A DNA stretch of 64,000 nt from Osedax fenrisi (taxonomy: Eukaryota > Annelida > Polychaeta > Sabellida > Siboglinidae). Positions within the stretch are counted from its first letter, which is position 1; every line of letters begins with the position of its first letter. The position numbers were made by a program, and so were the translations under genes. Positions 16,141-27,600 of this stretch are shown piece after piece. The notes under the pieces were generated by a model. That model was not told the origin of the DNA. It did not search any database and worked only from the letters and a program-made list of their open reading frames with translations. The stretch covers positions 43,992,246 to 44,056,245 of the forward strand of contig OZ025240.1 in NCBI GenBank assembly GCA_964019155.1, in the 5' to 3' direction.

Positions 16141-16434
16141 ATTCTATTTATATTTATATTTATATTGTTAGTAAATTTGTATTTACTAATGGTGGTAATG
16201 ATGATGATTCTTTACCAGACATAAATGTGTATGCATATGTGATTATTTATTATTTTATTATAGTAGAATATTCTATTCACGAATAAATATATATACCGTT
16301 ATAACAAATAGATAATTAAGATTACATTGTGAGAATAGAATATATTTAATGTAATAGTGAACTTTTAATTTTAGAAAAGATTAAAATATCTACAAGAGAA
16401 ATAAATGCATATCTAATTTAATGAAACAAATATA

Positions 16435-16478
<44 letters not shown>

Positions 16479-16514
16479 GTATATTCTATACATACATGTG
16501 TACATACTTAACAG

Positions 16515-16708
16515 ATAAAGATGATTTAGATAAAGCTAAACCAACGCAATACATCGCTTTAATAGTGGTAGCCTGCATAACCTTTGTATCAACAATATTC
16601 ATTGTAGTCATAGTTCAAAAGTTTAACAATAAACAACAAGATAACGATAAGACAAAATTTGAAAAAACATTTGTGCAACACGAAAGTGCTGATAACATGT
16701 TATTGTAA
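16515..16708 (+). CDS. LRR receptor gene 1, transmembrane and cytoplasmic exon
   Basis: Acceptor TTAACAG before 16515; the phase 1 junction gives Asp and then DKDDLDKAKPTQY. One hydrophobic helix (IALIVVACITFVSTIFIVVI) is followed by a short, charged cytoplasmic tail (QKFNNKQQ ... MLL) and TAA at 16706-16708. The tail has no recognizable signalling domain. An AATAAA lies 7 bases after the stop. The exon parallels 51218-51414 of the second gene in phase, position and size, which supports a real gene. Confidence 0.7.
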
Positions 16709-16714
16709 TTATGA

Positions 16715-16720
16715 AATAAA
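16715..16720 (+). terminator. Polyadenylation signal AATAAA of LRR gene 1
   Basis: AATAAA just downstream of the stop codon at 16708. The paralogue has the same arrangement at 51421. Confidence 0.5.
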
Positions 16721-17117
16721 TACGTACACTTTCACATACTTATAATACACGTATATATATATTATTTGTTTGTTATATTATTTTTTTATTATTTATTTTT
16801 TTGCTTATTTATAAATTATTTAAATGTATATACATTTACATATATTTAATATTTTTAATATGCTATACAGTAGATATAAACAATTTCAATAACAATAGAA
16901 ACAAACCACCACGACAATAGTCATCACATGAACAATGCTATCGCGCTAGACTATAGTCTATATATATAGTCTCTATGTTTATAACGTAATTTTCTATGTA
17001 TTAGTGATGCGTAATAATCAGGGAACACCAGGATATGTACAGGCTATCTACTATGTCAATGCATAGTGAAATAAACAATAATTCTATATGTGTTGGCCAT
17101 ACTAGTTATTTTCAATC

Positions 17118-19866
17118 TACTCCCATAGTATTAGCTACCCCGTAGTATTATATACCCCCTAGTATTATCTACCCCGTAGTAATAGTTACCCCGTAGTATT
17201 AGCTACCCCGTAGTATTAGCTACCCCGTAGTATTAGCTACCCCCGTAGTATTAGCTACCCCGTAGTATTAGCTACCCCCGTAGTATTAGCTACCCCCCGT
17301 AGTATTAGCTACCCCATAGTATTAGCTACCCCGTAGTATTAGCTACCCCCCGTAGTATTAGCTACCCCCGTAGTATTAGCTACCCCGTAGTATTAGCTAC
17401 CCCGTAGTATTAGCTACCCCGTAGTATTAGCTACCCCGTAGTATTAGCTACCCCCGTAGTATTAGCTACCCCCATAGTATTAGCTACCCCCGTAGTATTA
17501 GCTACCCTCGTAGTATTAGCTACCCCCATAGTATTAGCTACCCCCATAGTATTAGCTACCCCGTAGTATTAGCTACCCCTGTAGTATTAGCTACCCCTGT
17601 AGTATTAGCTACCCCGTAGTATTAGCTACCCCTGTAGTATTAGCTACCCCCGTAGTATTAGCTACCCCCGTAGTATTAGCTACCCCCGTAGTATTAGCTA
17701 CCCCCATAGTATTAGCTACCCCTTTAGAATTAGCTACCCCGTAGTATTAGCTACCCCCGTAGTATTAGCTACCCCGTAGTATTAGCTACCCCTGTAGTAT
17801 TAGCTACCCCCATAGTATTAGCTACCCCCATAGTATTAGCTACCCCCGTAGTATTAGCTACCCCGTAGTATTAGCTACCCCCGTAGTATTAGCTACCCCC
17901 ATAGTATTAGCTACCCCCATAGTATTAGCTACCCCGTAGTATTAGCTACCCCTGTAGTATTAGCTACCCCCATAGTATTAGCTACCCCCATAGTATTAGC
18001 TACCCCCGTAGTATTAGCTACCCCGTAGTATTAGCTACCCCCATAGCATTAGCCACCCCGTAGTATTAGCTACCCCCATAGTATTAGCTACCCCCGTAGT
18101 ATTAGCTACCCCGTAGTATTAGCTACCCCCATAGCATTAGCCACCCCGTAGTATTAGCTACCCCCATAGTATTAGCTACCCCGTAGTATTAGCTACCCCC
18201 ATAGTATTAGCTACCCCCGTAGTATTAGCTACCCCGTAGTATTAGCTACCCCCGTAGTATTAGCTACCCCCATAGTATTAGCTACCCCCATAGTATTAGC
18301 TACCCCGTAGTATTAGCTACCCCTGTAATATTAGCTACCCCCATAGTATTAGCTACCCCGTAGTATTAGCTACCCCCGTAGTATTAGCTACCCCCATAGT
18401 ATTAGCTACCCCCATAGTATTAGCTACCCCGTAGTATTAGCTACCCCTGTAGTATTAGCTACCCCTGTAGTATTAGCTACCCCCGTAGTATTAGCTACTC
18501 CCGTAGTATTAGCTACCCCGTAGTATTAGCTACCCCCGTAGTATTAGCTACCCCCGTAGTATTAGCTACCCCCGTAGTATTAGCTACCCCCATAGTATTA
18601 GCTACCCCGTAGTATTAGCTACCCCCGTAGTATTAGCTACCCCCATAGTATTAGCTACCCCCATAGTATTAGCTACCCCGTAGTATTAGCTACCCCCGTA
18701 GTATTAGCTACCCCCATAGTATTAGCTACCCCTGTAGAATTAGCTACCCCGTAGTATTAGCTACCCCCGTAGTATTAGCTACCCCCATAGCATTAGCCAC
18801 CCCGTAGTATTAGCTACCCCCATAGTATTAGCTACCCCGTAGTATTAGCTACCCCGTAGTATTAGCTACCCCCATAGCATTAGCCACCCCGTAGTATTAG
18901 CTACCCCCATAGTATTAGCTACCCCGTAGTATTAGCTACCCCTGTAGTATTAGCTACCCCCGTAGTATTAGCTACCCCTGTAGTATTAGCTACCCCGTAG
19001 TATTAGCTACCCCGTAGTATTAGCTACCCCGTAGTATTAGCTACCCACGTAGTATTAGCTACCCCCGTAGTATTAGCTACCCCGTAGTATTAGCTACCCC
19101 TGTAGTATTAGCTACCCCCGTAGTATTAGCTACCCCCGTAGTATTAACTACCCCTGTAGTATTAGCTACCCCGTAGTATTAGCTACCCCCGTAGTATTAG
19201 CTACCCCTGTAGTATTAGCTACCCCCGTAGTATTAGCTACCCCCGCAGTATTAGCTACCCCTGTAGTATTATATACCCCGTAGTATTAGCTACCCACGTA
19301 GTATTAGCTACCCCCATAGTATTAGCTACCCCGTAGTATTAGCTACCCCCGTAGTATTAGCTACCCCGTAGTATTAGCTACCCCGTAGTATTAGCTACCC
19401 CGTAGTATTAGCTACCCCCATAGTATTAGCTACCCACGTAGTATTAGCTACCCCGTAGTATTAGCTACCCCCATAGTATTAGCTACCCCGTAGTATTAGC
19501 TACCCCCGTAGTATTAGCTACCCCGTAGTATTAGCTACCCCGTAGTATTAGCTATCCCCGTAGTATTAGCTACCCCCGTAGTATTAGCTACCCCCGTAGT
19601 ATTAGCTACCCCGTAGTATTAGCTACCCCTGTAGTATTAGCTACCCCTGTAGTATTAGCTATCCCGTAGTATTAGCTACCCCCATAGTATTAGCTACCCC
19701 TGTAGAATTAGCTACCCCGTAGTATTAGCTACCCCCGTAGTATTAGCTACCCCCGTATTATTAGCTACCCCGTAGTATTAGCTATCCCCGTAGTATTAGC
19801 TACCCCTGTAGTATTAGCTACCCCCGCAGTATTAGCTACCCCGTAGTATTAGCTACTCCTGTAGTA
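17118..19866. repeat. Minisatellite, 16-18-bp unit GTAGTATTAGCTACCCC
   Basis: About 2.7 kb and roughly 160 units. Units differ mainly in C-run length (four to six) and at one or two positions (CATAGTATT, TGTAGTATT). A marker variant, CATAGCATTAGCCACCCC, recurs near 18043, 18126, 18786 and 18866, so blocks of units have been duplicated. No spacers and no coding frame. It lies 0.4 kb downstream of LRR gene 1. Confidence 0.97.
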
Positions 19867-20470
19867 CAATTAAATCTCAATTTTATTTAACAGAATTTAT
19901 TGCGAATGAAAAATTAGTAACAAGAATGTATTTACTATAGTTATACAATATATACAGGTATCATAGTATACAAGTTTTGTACACAAGATGTGCATCTGAT
20001 GGTAGAGTTACTTATTAAAAATGCACTTTAAAATGAGTCATTTATATTGATAAGGGAGAGCGTACACTTGTACCCCCTTAATACTATATTAATAAGATAT
20101 ATTTGTTGTCAAACAAAATATCGTATACAAAACACACGTATAATATATTAGTATAAATAATGGAGCAATGGAAACTGTGTATTCGACACGCTTTATTAAC
20201 AGCATTATTCCAAGTTATCACCAATAAATATTATCGGTAATTATTAAATTAATATTAACTAATTAGGAACGAATACATATCCATCGTTCTCGAATTATTA
20301 AATACCGATGCATGTTATTCGAATATCAATAATTACGAAATTATAGACTGAAAAAATAATAATTGTCTTCATTTATTATCCAAAAATAAGTACATAAAAG
20401 TTATTATATCGTAGATAATTTGTTAATTAAATTTAATAAATTACATTTATCCTTTACACAAAAAAATATG

Positions 20471-20499
20471 TCTATAGCACTCGGTATTCCAAGGCGGTC
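20471..20499 (-). pseudogene. 5S rRNA 3'-end-like fragment
   Basis: On the minus strand, GACCGCCTTGGAATACCG and then AGTGCTATAGAC resemble the end of eukaryotic 5S rRNA (box C region), followed by a T-run at 20466-20460 like a Pol III terminator. Upstream sequence to about 20590 has only scattered resemblance. A 5S-derived fragment or degenerate pseudogene is likelier than a functional gene. Confidence 0.4.
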
Positions 20500-20606
20500 G
20501 AGATAAATCACCAGAAATCATACTTTTTGTAAGTCGCGGACCCGACAAAACAGTACCACTGCCACCAGTGAGAACTCGGCTAAAGTCGCGTGGTCGTCGT
20601 AGTTCC

Positions 20607-20668
20607 GACTAGTTACCAGACTAGTTACCCGAGTTTACCCGACTAGTTACCCGAGTTTACCCGAGTTG
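20607..20668. repeat. Short tandem repeat GACTAGTTACCCGAGTTTACCC
   Basis: Two to three imperfect copies of a 22-bp unit in a GC-richer island (about 20450-20700) that also includes the 5S-like fragment. The origin of the island is not recognized. Confidence 0.6.
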
Positions 20669-20938
20669 TCAGCAAAACTCACCGTTAAACGCGCGTATTT
20701 ATTTCTATTTGGATTTCACATTTCTTACACGTGAAGGATCAGACATAAAAAATATACCGTTACAAATAATACTTGTTTATAATAATAAATTATACGTGAT
20801 TTTCAGAATAATTGTATGCATATTATGATGAAATTTCAGAGTAATGTTGGAGTTCAGATAATTATATTTTATATATTAATATATGTATATATGTGTATAT
20901 GTATAATATAATAATATTTTTGTATTGAATTTTGTATT

Positions 20939-20974
<36 letters not shown>

Positions 20975-20985
20975 AATACAATACA

Positions 20986-21057
20986 GGAACTGCCTGGAGT
21001 CGAACACAGGACCTCTGGCTTATTAGCTTTTGGTTGTCCCACTGAGCCATAGACAGC
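20986..21057 (-). pseudogene. tRNA-derived sequence (tRNA pseudogene or SINE head)
   Basis: The minus strand carries an A box (TGGCTCAGTGG) and a B box (TGTTCGACTCC) at tRNA spacing. The T stem and acceptor stem do not pair fully, so it is not a functional tRNA. It is bracketed on both sides by (TA)n runs (20944-20973 and 21063-21093). Confidence 0.6.
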
Positions 21058-21059
21058 AG

Positions 21060-21095
<36 letters not shown>

Positions 21096-21920
21096 CGATG
21101 GCAATATTTAACCTTCTAGATACCCATTCAACTCACTGTACTATCAATTATTAGCGGATCTGTCTTATTCAGAACACTTCGTAATTGAAGGCATACCATC
21201 ATCTATGCAAATTTCCAGGCTTGCATATAAAATAAATTAACTATAAAGAATCAGCCGACATATATGCTCGCAACGATAAAGAGAGAATGGAAATATGCCA
21301 CCAATGCATACTTGTCTTACAATACAGAACTATAGTCTACATTCTAGTGTCATCAACACACTTTAAGATATATCGATACGCTTACGGCAGCTGATGGACC
21401 TATGTAGTACTGTCATAATAGACTACGGTTACAGGACATAACCTTGATAACACCGAAGTAGTACAATACCCTAGGTAATAGCTATTGCATTGCCTGTAAG
21501 AGTTAACACCTTACGATCCAATCACTACTGGCACACGACAAAACAGATGTCCTTTGATATGTCTCAACGTACATTACGTTCAATTCGCTGATATCGCAAC
21601 ATTCCGATAGAGTTATTTGAACATACGTAACGATACCATGCACTGACGCAAATATCACGCTTCTAACATGTCCTTATCAACGTGTAACACGTGAAAATAC
21701 AGCACAAGTTCGCAGGTCACCTATACAAGGACATAACCTATACTAACAACAATAAAGAGACGCGGTCTACCTCTGATAGCAATGGACAGCTAAAACTCGC
21801 CATGCCCAACCTTAATTATGAGACAAGCATACACCGTCATAAGTCAGTGTTGTTATTAGAATCTCTAGTAACATGTAAGTTTATCTGTAATAGCCGTGTT
21901 CATTGCACATCGCAAGCATT

Positions 21921-21965
<45 letters not shown>

Positions 21966-21978
21966 CATATGGGTGGAG

Positions 21979-22080
21979 CGATAGAGATTTAAGGGTATAT
22001 GAGGTGTTCAGTAATTTCATTAAATTCACATATAACCTTAAATCACTATCGCGAGACATAACCAGACCAGTGGTCTCATT
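21979..22080 (+). repeat. Foldback repeat, copy of a dispersed family
   Basis: CGATAGAGATTTAAGGG at 21979 and its near-complement CCTTAAATCACTATCG, ending at 22051, form a hairpin with 23-nt arms. The right part (CTATCGCGAGACATAACCAG, ACCAGTGGTC) recurs at 26430-26460 and 39419-39450. Confidence 0.65.
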
Positions 22081-23439
22081 AAGGAATAATATTGACTGCA
22101 AATACATATATAATTATTAATAATAATTTATAAATTAATATTGTATAGTTTTAATAGTTATATATAATTATTATAATGCATAGGTAGATATATTAATATA
22201 TATGTATGTAAGTTGAAATACTGATAATTACAGTAAAAACGTATGACTACAAAATATTTTAAAGATGAATCGTTTATGTTTATTATTTATTGTGCTATAT
22301 TTAGAATTGTATTGTTAAACGGAATTTCACTTTCTTCTTCTCCTTTATGTTTTCCTGCACCAGAAAAAAATACCTTGAAATACTCTTGTATTTATCCATC
22401 GATATAAATAAAGATTATTTAAATCGATGGTTTTACCAGGCTCTGTATAATGTTGTCTATGATTTCGTTTATTTATCCTAAACATATTAAGTTAATCTGA
22501 AATTTCATTAAATGAAGGCTATAATATTATTAATGAATTTTAATTAAATAACTAGCCAAGCTAATACCGCAGTTCTTGGATTCCAATTTTCAAGATCCTG
22601 CATATTATAATGAATAAATAATTGATTATTCTCAGTTTCTCATTTTCATTATATTTCTATGTACAGACTTAAGCACATTATTTGCAAATATAATAATGTA
22701 CACATCGGCACTACGTGATTTAGCGCACATAATTATACTATAAGTAAAACACAATGTAATCATTTACCATACTGGAAAATAATAAATTTATATTAAGTAT
22801 ATTTTATGTCTATTTCATACATAGGATTTATACATTTCCTACCTTGATAGCTTTATAACAAGTTCACGAAGATTTAATTTCTAAATGTAATACTAAATCG
22901 TTATATTTTAAGGATAATCTATTAAGTTCAAATCAGCACTTATCAAAGTATGTAATTGAATTATGTTTACTTATTCTTTTAATTTAATAAAATGTTCAAG
23001 TTTTGTAAATATGACAATATCTGATGAAAATATCTGTTGTAAATCGCTCCTTAATATTAGATACTAAAGTGTTTATAAGTTCTACTTTTATTGCAGATAT
23101 ATCTCTCATTTCAGATAAATATAAATTATGTATTACTTCACGCTTGTTTATTCTCTTCAACTCAATTCATTTCAAGTAATTAATACTATTGGTTTTTTCA
23201 ATTGGTTCGATTAACTTATTAACCCATCCGCCAATTAAATCATTGTTAATAATGTATTCAGCATAATCTATTAAAGTTACAAATTATTATTATTATTTCA
23301 CTCTGAATAGCAGGGGCTATAGGTATTCTATACTGCAATATTAAATATATAAATATGACAAACCTCAATATTATTAAGTTGTTGATGAATATCACATATC
23401 GTAGTCGAATCGGATTGCATCTTTTTTTGATATCGAGAG

Positions 23440-24300
23440 AATATAATTATTAAATCAGCCATAGAGCATAATAGATGAAGATTATGTTCATTTCAAATGT
23501 ATGTTGAAAATCCACGGGCTGCATTGCATGTCGTTGAATTAAAATACATTAGTAATGCATTCCATGATTTTAATATGCTTTCAACTAATTGGTGATTGAA
23601 TTCACTCTTTCGTATTTCAAATATTTTTGGAAAAGAGCAAACAATAAGGTTAATGTACTATGCAATATTTTTTAACTCTCTGCATCTGACTCCAGATGTA
23701 TCATTCTATCATTGCTTGCTGCCTTCCATGTCAGGATTGACTTGTGTGCACAATACCATATTATAAGTAGAGGATCCAAGGGTTGCTAAACTTCTCCAAT
23801 CTATAATCTTAAAATATCTCCCATAAACCATTATTATGTCTTGTATTTACAAATGTACCATCTGTCACCAACGATGAAACCTCTTTCATTATTAAATTTG
23901 TTACGTTACTTCCAAGTAGATTTTACATTGATTTAATCATTTTGTTAAATATACCACGAGCTCTACATTCCAAATATAAAAATATAATCGATTCGTTTCC
24001 AAATGTATCTATTAATTTCGCAAGTGTGTATATCTTATCAACATACATATGTCCTATTTGTAGATATATCTACACTACCGTCTGACCGAAGAGATATTGT
24101 GGTAGCATTTTGTAGTTCTAATATTTCCATATATGTATCTATTATAATGTATACTAATTATTTAACAGTCAGATATTGTAAATCGGTATTCGTAATAATA
24201 TTATCACCAGAATTATATTTAAATTGTGATGCCATCATATTCACAACTGCTCTAGCAGGGAAATAATATTCAGATAAAACCAACTTATTTTTATCATAAG
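23440..24300 (-). pseudogene. Decayed hAT-like transposase (ZNF862-like subfamily)
   Basis: Conceptual minus-strand translation, with frameshifts, gives ISLRSDGSVDIS (about 24070-24115), VSSLVTDGTFVN and NNGLWEI (23818-23885), then WYCAHKSILTWKAAS (23700-23770). These resemble the order (VDGSTD, VTDG...NTG..GGLW, WC.AHRSNLAWK) of hAT transposase-derived proteins of the ZNF862 type. Several stops and frameshifts interrupt it. The assignment rests on motif order only. Sequence further left (22.2-23.4 kb) may be its continuation but cannot be read. Confidence 0.5.
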
Positions 24301-24910
24301 GGCAGGCGCTGAAGTTCATCTATACCATTCTATTTATAGCTCCACCGAAAAAGTTTGGGATAAAAAATTAATAAAGATAATTACATAATTTTTTTATTCA
24401 ATAGATACTATCCAAATTCATCTATATAAATTAATTTCATAAATATAATTAATTTAAAAGTATGAAATAAAACAGTTTAAAAACGATGAATATTTTGTAT
24501 TATAAATATATTACATAATCATACATAATTATTATTTATTTAATTAATATAAAATATAATATAACACCAAGATTAATTTATATTGGTGTACATGTTATAC
24601 ATTTACAGTAAAAATTTCAGATAAAAATAATATAAATTAAAAAAGTAGTAGGCATTTACATGTGGTTACTAAGTGAAAAAGTAAAAACTGGAGAAAATGA
24701 TATTCAAAGTTTTTACATAAATAATCATAGATAATATGTACAAATATGCAACTATATAAAATATACAATATAAAAACAAATATATAATACATGATTTGTT
24801 TATTTATTTAATGCTATTTAATCTATGATATATGCTAAAATAAATCTAGAAATTTTTAAATTAAACGATTACTCTAATAAATCGTAATATAAGATTACAT
24901 ATTACAAGTA

Positions 24911-25591
24911 CAGTAAAACCTCTATATAAGAAACCTCTTTATTAGAAAAACCTCTTTATAAGAAAATCTTATAAGAAAAATATAAGAAAAACCTCTTTAT
25001 AAGAAAATTATTGTATACAAAATAATTATATATAAATAGAATTATTGTATATTGATAACAATTATAGAAATTAATTATTATATAAGATATTTTTTTTTCT
25101 TACAAATATTATATTACATAAATAACTCGAAATGAATTAAAATTAATTAATATTTGTTATTGTATATCCATAAATTTATTAAAATTAATTAATAAATGTT
25201 ATTTGTATCCTTGAATTTATTCAAATTAATTAATAAATGATATTGTATATCCATAAATTTATTAAAATTTATTAATAAATGTTATTATATCATTAAAATG
25301 TATTGATGATACAATTTATTATATTATACAATGAATTGTTAAATAATAGATTATTATAATATTCATTATATTATATTCATCAACGATGATTATTCATTTA
25401 TAATTTCTAATGTAAATCAAATAAAATTTCATTATGTATTAACATGTCTAAGCCCAAACAATACAGTATACAAAATAAATATACTATATATTAGGGTTGT
25501 AAAATGTCGAGTCCTCGAGTCCAAATCTCGAGTCCTAGTAAAAAAATGTCGAGTCGAATCTGTAATTTTCGAGTCCATTTGAATATTTATA

Positions 25592-25652
<61 letters not shown>

Positions 25653-25791
25653 CTATAGGTTATATAATGAATTTTCAATTATAAATTAATTCTTAAAATC
25701 ATTGGTAAAGTAAAAACCTCTTTATAAGAAAACCTCTCTATAAGAAAAAAAGTAGTGAAAAAAAATAGTTTCTTATAGAGAGGTTTTACTG
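24911..25791. mobile_element. pogo/Tigger-like MITE (881 bp)
   Basis: It starts CAGTAAAACCTCTATATAAG, ends with the inverted CTTATAGAGAGGTTTTACTG, and is flanked by TA on each side (24909-24910, 25792-25793). CAGTAAAACCTCTATA is the typical terminus of pogo/Tigger-type elements. Both ends carry extra copies of AACCTCTTTATAAGAAA. No transposase frame remains. The interior contains a (TA)n run (25593-25648) and a nested hAT-like end at 25492. Confidence 0.85.
25492..25576 (+). repeat. hAT-like terminus with CGAGTC repeats, nested in the Tigger MITE
   Basis: TAGGGTTGTAAAATGTCGAG is a hAT-style terminus, followed by five CGAGTC motifs within 75 bp. The matching right end is not found; the (TA)n run follows. 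The five motifs may be transposase-binding sites. Confidence 0.5.
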
Positions 25792-26419
25792 TATTTATAT
25801 AAATACAAAATATATTTATAAATTTATTACTCCTAAAACACTTTATATTGATAGAAATACTCAAAAATATTAACAAATATTTAAGGATATTATAAATAAA
25901 ATACAGAACTTGGATAATACATAATAAAAAAATATTGGTAACATTTAATTATTTAACACATTTTAACTCCAGTGCCTACCCTACCTTACCTAAATAAATT
26001 TATTAAATAAATTAATAAATTAATAAATTAATACACCATGATAAATAAAGATCCTATCTTATAAGCTAAATCACTATTTGCCTTTGATATTAGTTTGCTT
26101 GTGGTGTCTTATCTGATTGTTTTATCCCTTCACTCTTTTTTTTGATAAGCAATAATACATTTGTTATGATATTCAGAACTTAGATGCTTCATAATGGTAT
26201 GCTTTTCTATATATAATACAACAATCAGTTGTTATTGGTTATCTTTTGTTCTTAGTAATGTAACAATATCAGGAAACTCCCCGCATGGTATGCATCTTAC
26301 ATATTGCCTCAAATTAATTAGAATAATACAAATATTATTACTAAACATTGAAAAATTGACTGCACAAAATTGACTGCACAAATAAATTATTGACTTCCCA
26401 TTTTTGCGTTGACTGCACA

Positions 26420-26486
26420 TTAGCGCGACTCCTGAACCAGACCAGTGGTCTGAGACCACCATACGTATTTCAAAATTCACTTCACC

Positions 26487-26520
<34 letters not shown>
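26420..26520. repeat. Dispersed repeat ending in (TA)n
   Basis: ACCAGACCAGTGGTCTGAGA, then TATTTCAAAATTCACTTCAC and CCTAATATATAT. Parts match 22050-22080 and 39440-39490, where the same TTTCAAATTTCACTCCAACC precedes a (TA)n run. Confidence 0.6.
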
Positions 26521-26523
<3 letters not shown>

Positions 26524-27600
26524 GCTTGAACGATTCAACCCATGTAGAGCTAAATACATAATATCCATTATATGTATATCTGTCAGAGTTTTGATAAAAG
26601 CCCGGATGAGTTATAACCTTACAAACAGACAAATGCCGGCTAAATCATTATATTCTTGGTATTTTTACAATAACTAATATATTTAAAATTTAATAAATAT
26701 TCTTTGGTATTTTTCAACACTTTATTCGATTGACACGTTTCAACTATCTACTGTCACCAATATATTCCCTAACGCTTAATACAATACGGGGTACTAGGGT
26801 ATACAGTTTTTGAAAGTGTTGCTAGCTCGCTCACATAGTAGGTTATAAATGTTATATTAAACATATTTTTGAAGTTTCATCACAAAATATTTGATATAGT
26901 GCACTTTAATGAAGAAGTATTTTATTTATGATTCAATGTAAATTTCTAATTAACTTAATTTATATATTCTATGTATTTGTGTAAGTTGACATACAAATAA
27001 AATATTTGACATATACGTGTATACATATATTATAATATTAATATATTAATATTTTATAAAATACAAAATGAAGTAAAAATTTAACATTAATTTAATTTTT
27101 TTTAATTTTTATATTAATATTAATTTTTAATTTATTCGATTATTTTTTCGATAAATTATTTTAATTAATTTAAGCATCAAACTATGCTATGAGCTTATAC
27201 TGGATATCTACAAGGTATAATACAAAAAAAATATTTATTTTTCTAACAAATAATTTTTTTTACAACTATAGTTTACAACAAAATTAATTTTTTGTTAAAA
27301 TGCTCATTAAATATACTTTTTTTTAAAAAGTATATGCTATTTTTTTATTAATATTTATAATTTTATTTTCATATAATGATGATATAAAAAATATATTTGT
27401 ATTATTCCTTTTTATATATATTTTTTTTGATTTAGAAAAAATTAAAAATAAATTAAAATTTCCGTTGGATATATTTAATTATTAAAAAAAAAATTTTAAA
27501 TATTTTTTTTAAAGATTTTTTTATATAATACATATACTAAAAGCAATTTTTCCTTTCATATATCTGTAATTTATTTATTTTTCGTAATTTTAAATGTAAA
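26521..27600. other. AT-rich sequence without recognizable gene
   Basis: No frame, RNA motif or repeat supported. About 27.0-27.55 kb is extremely T/A-rich. Confidence 0.5.

Noticed and set aside
17118..19866. CRISPR-like array
   Set aside because: Units of 16-18 bp follow each other directly with no unique spacers, and the genome is eukaryotic. It is a minisatellite.
20986..21057. Functional tRNA gene
   Set aside because: A and B boxes are present, but acceptor and T stems mispair and no sound anticodon arm can be drawn.
24003..24266. Plus-strand 87-residue frame
   Set aside because: Antisense to the decayed hAT-like transposase, which has recognizable motifs on the minus strand.
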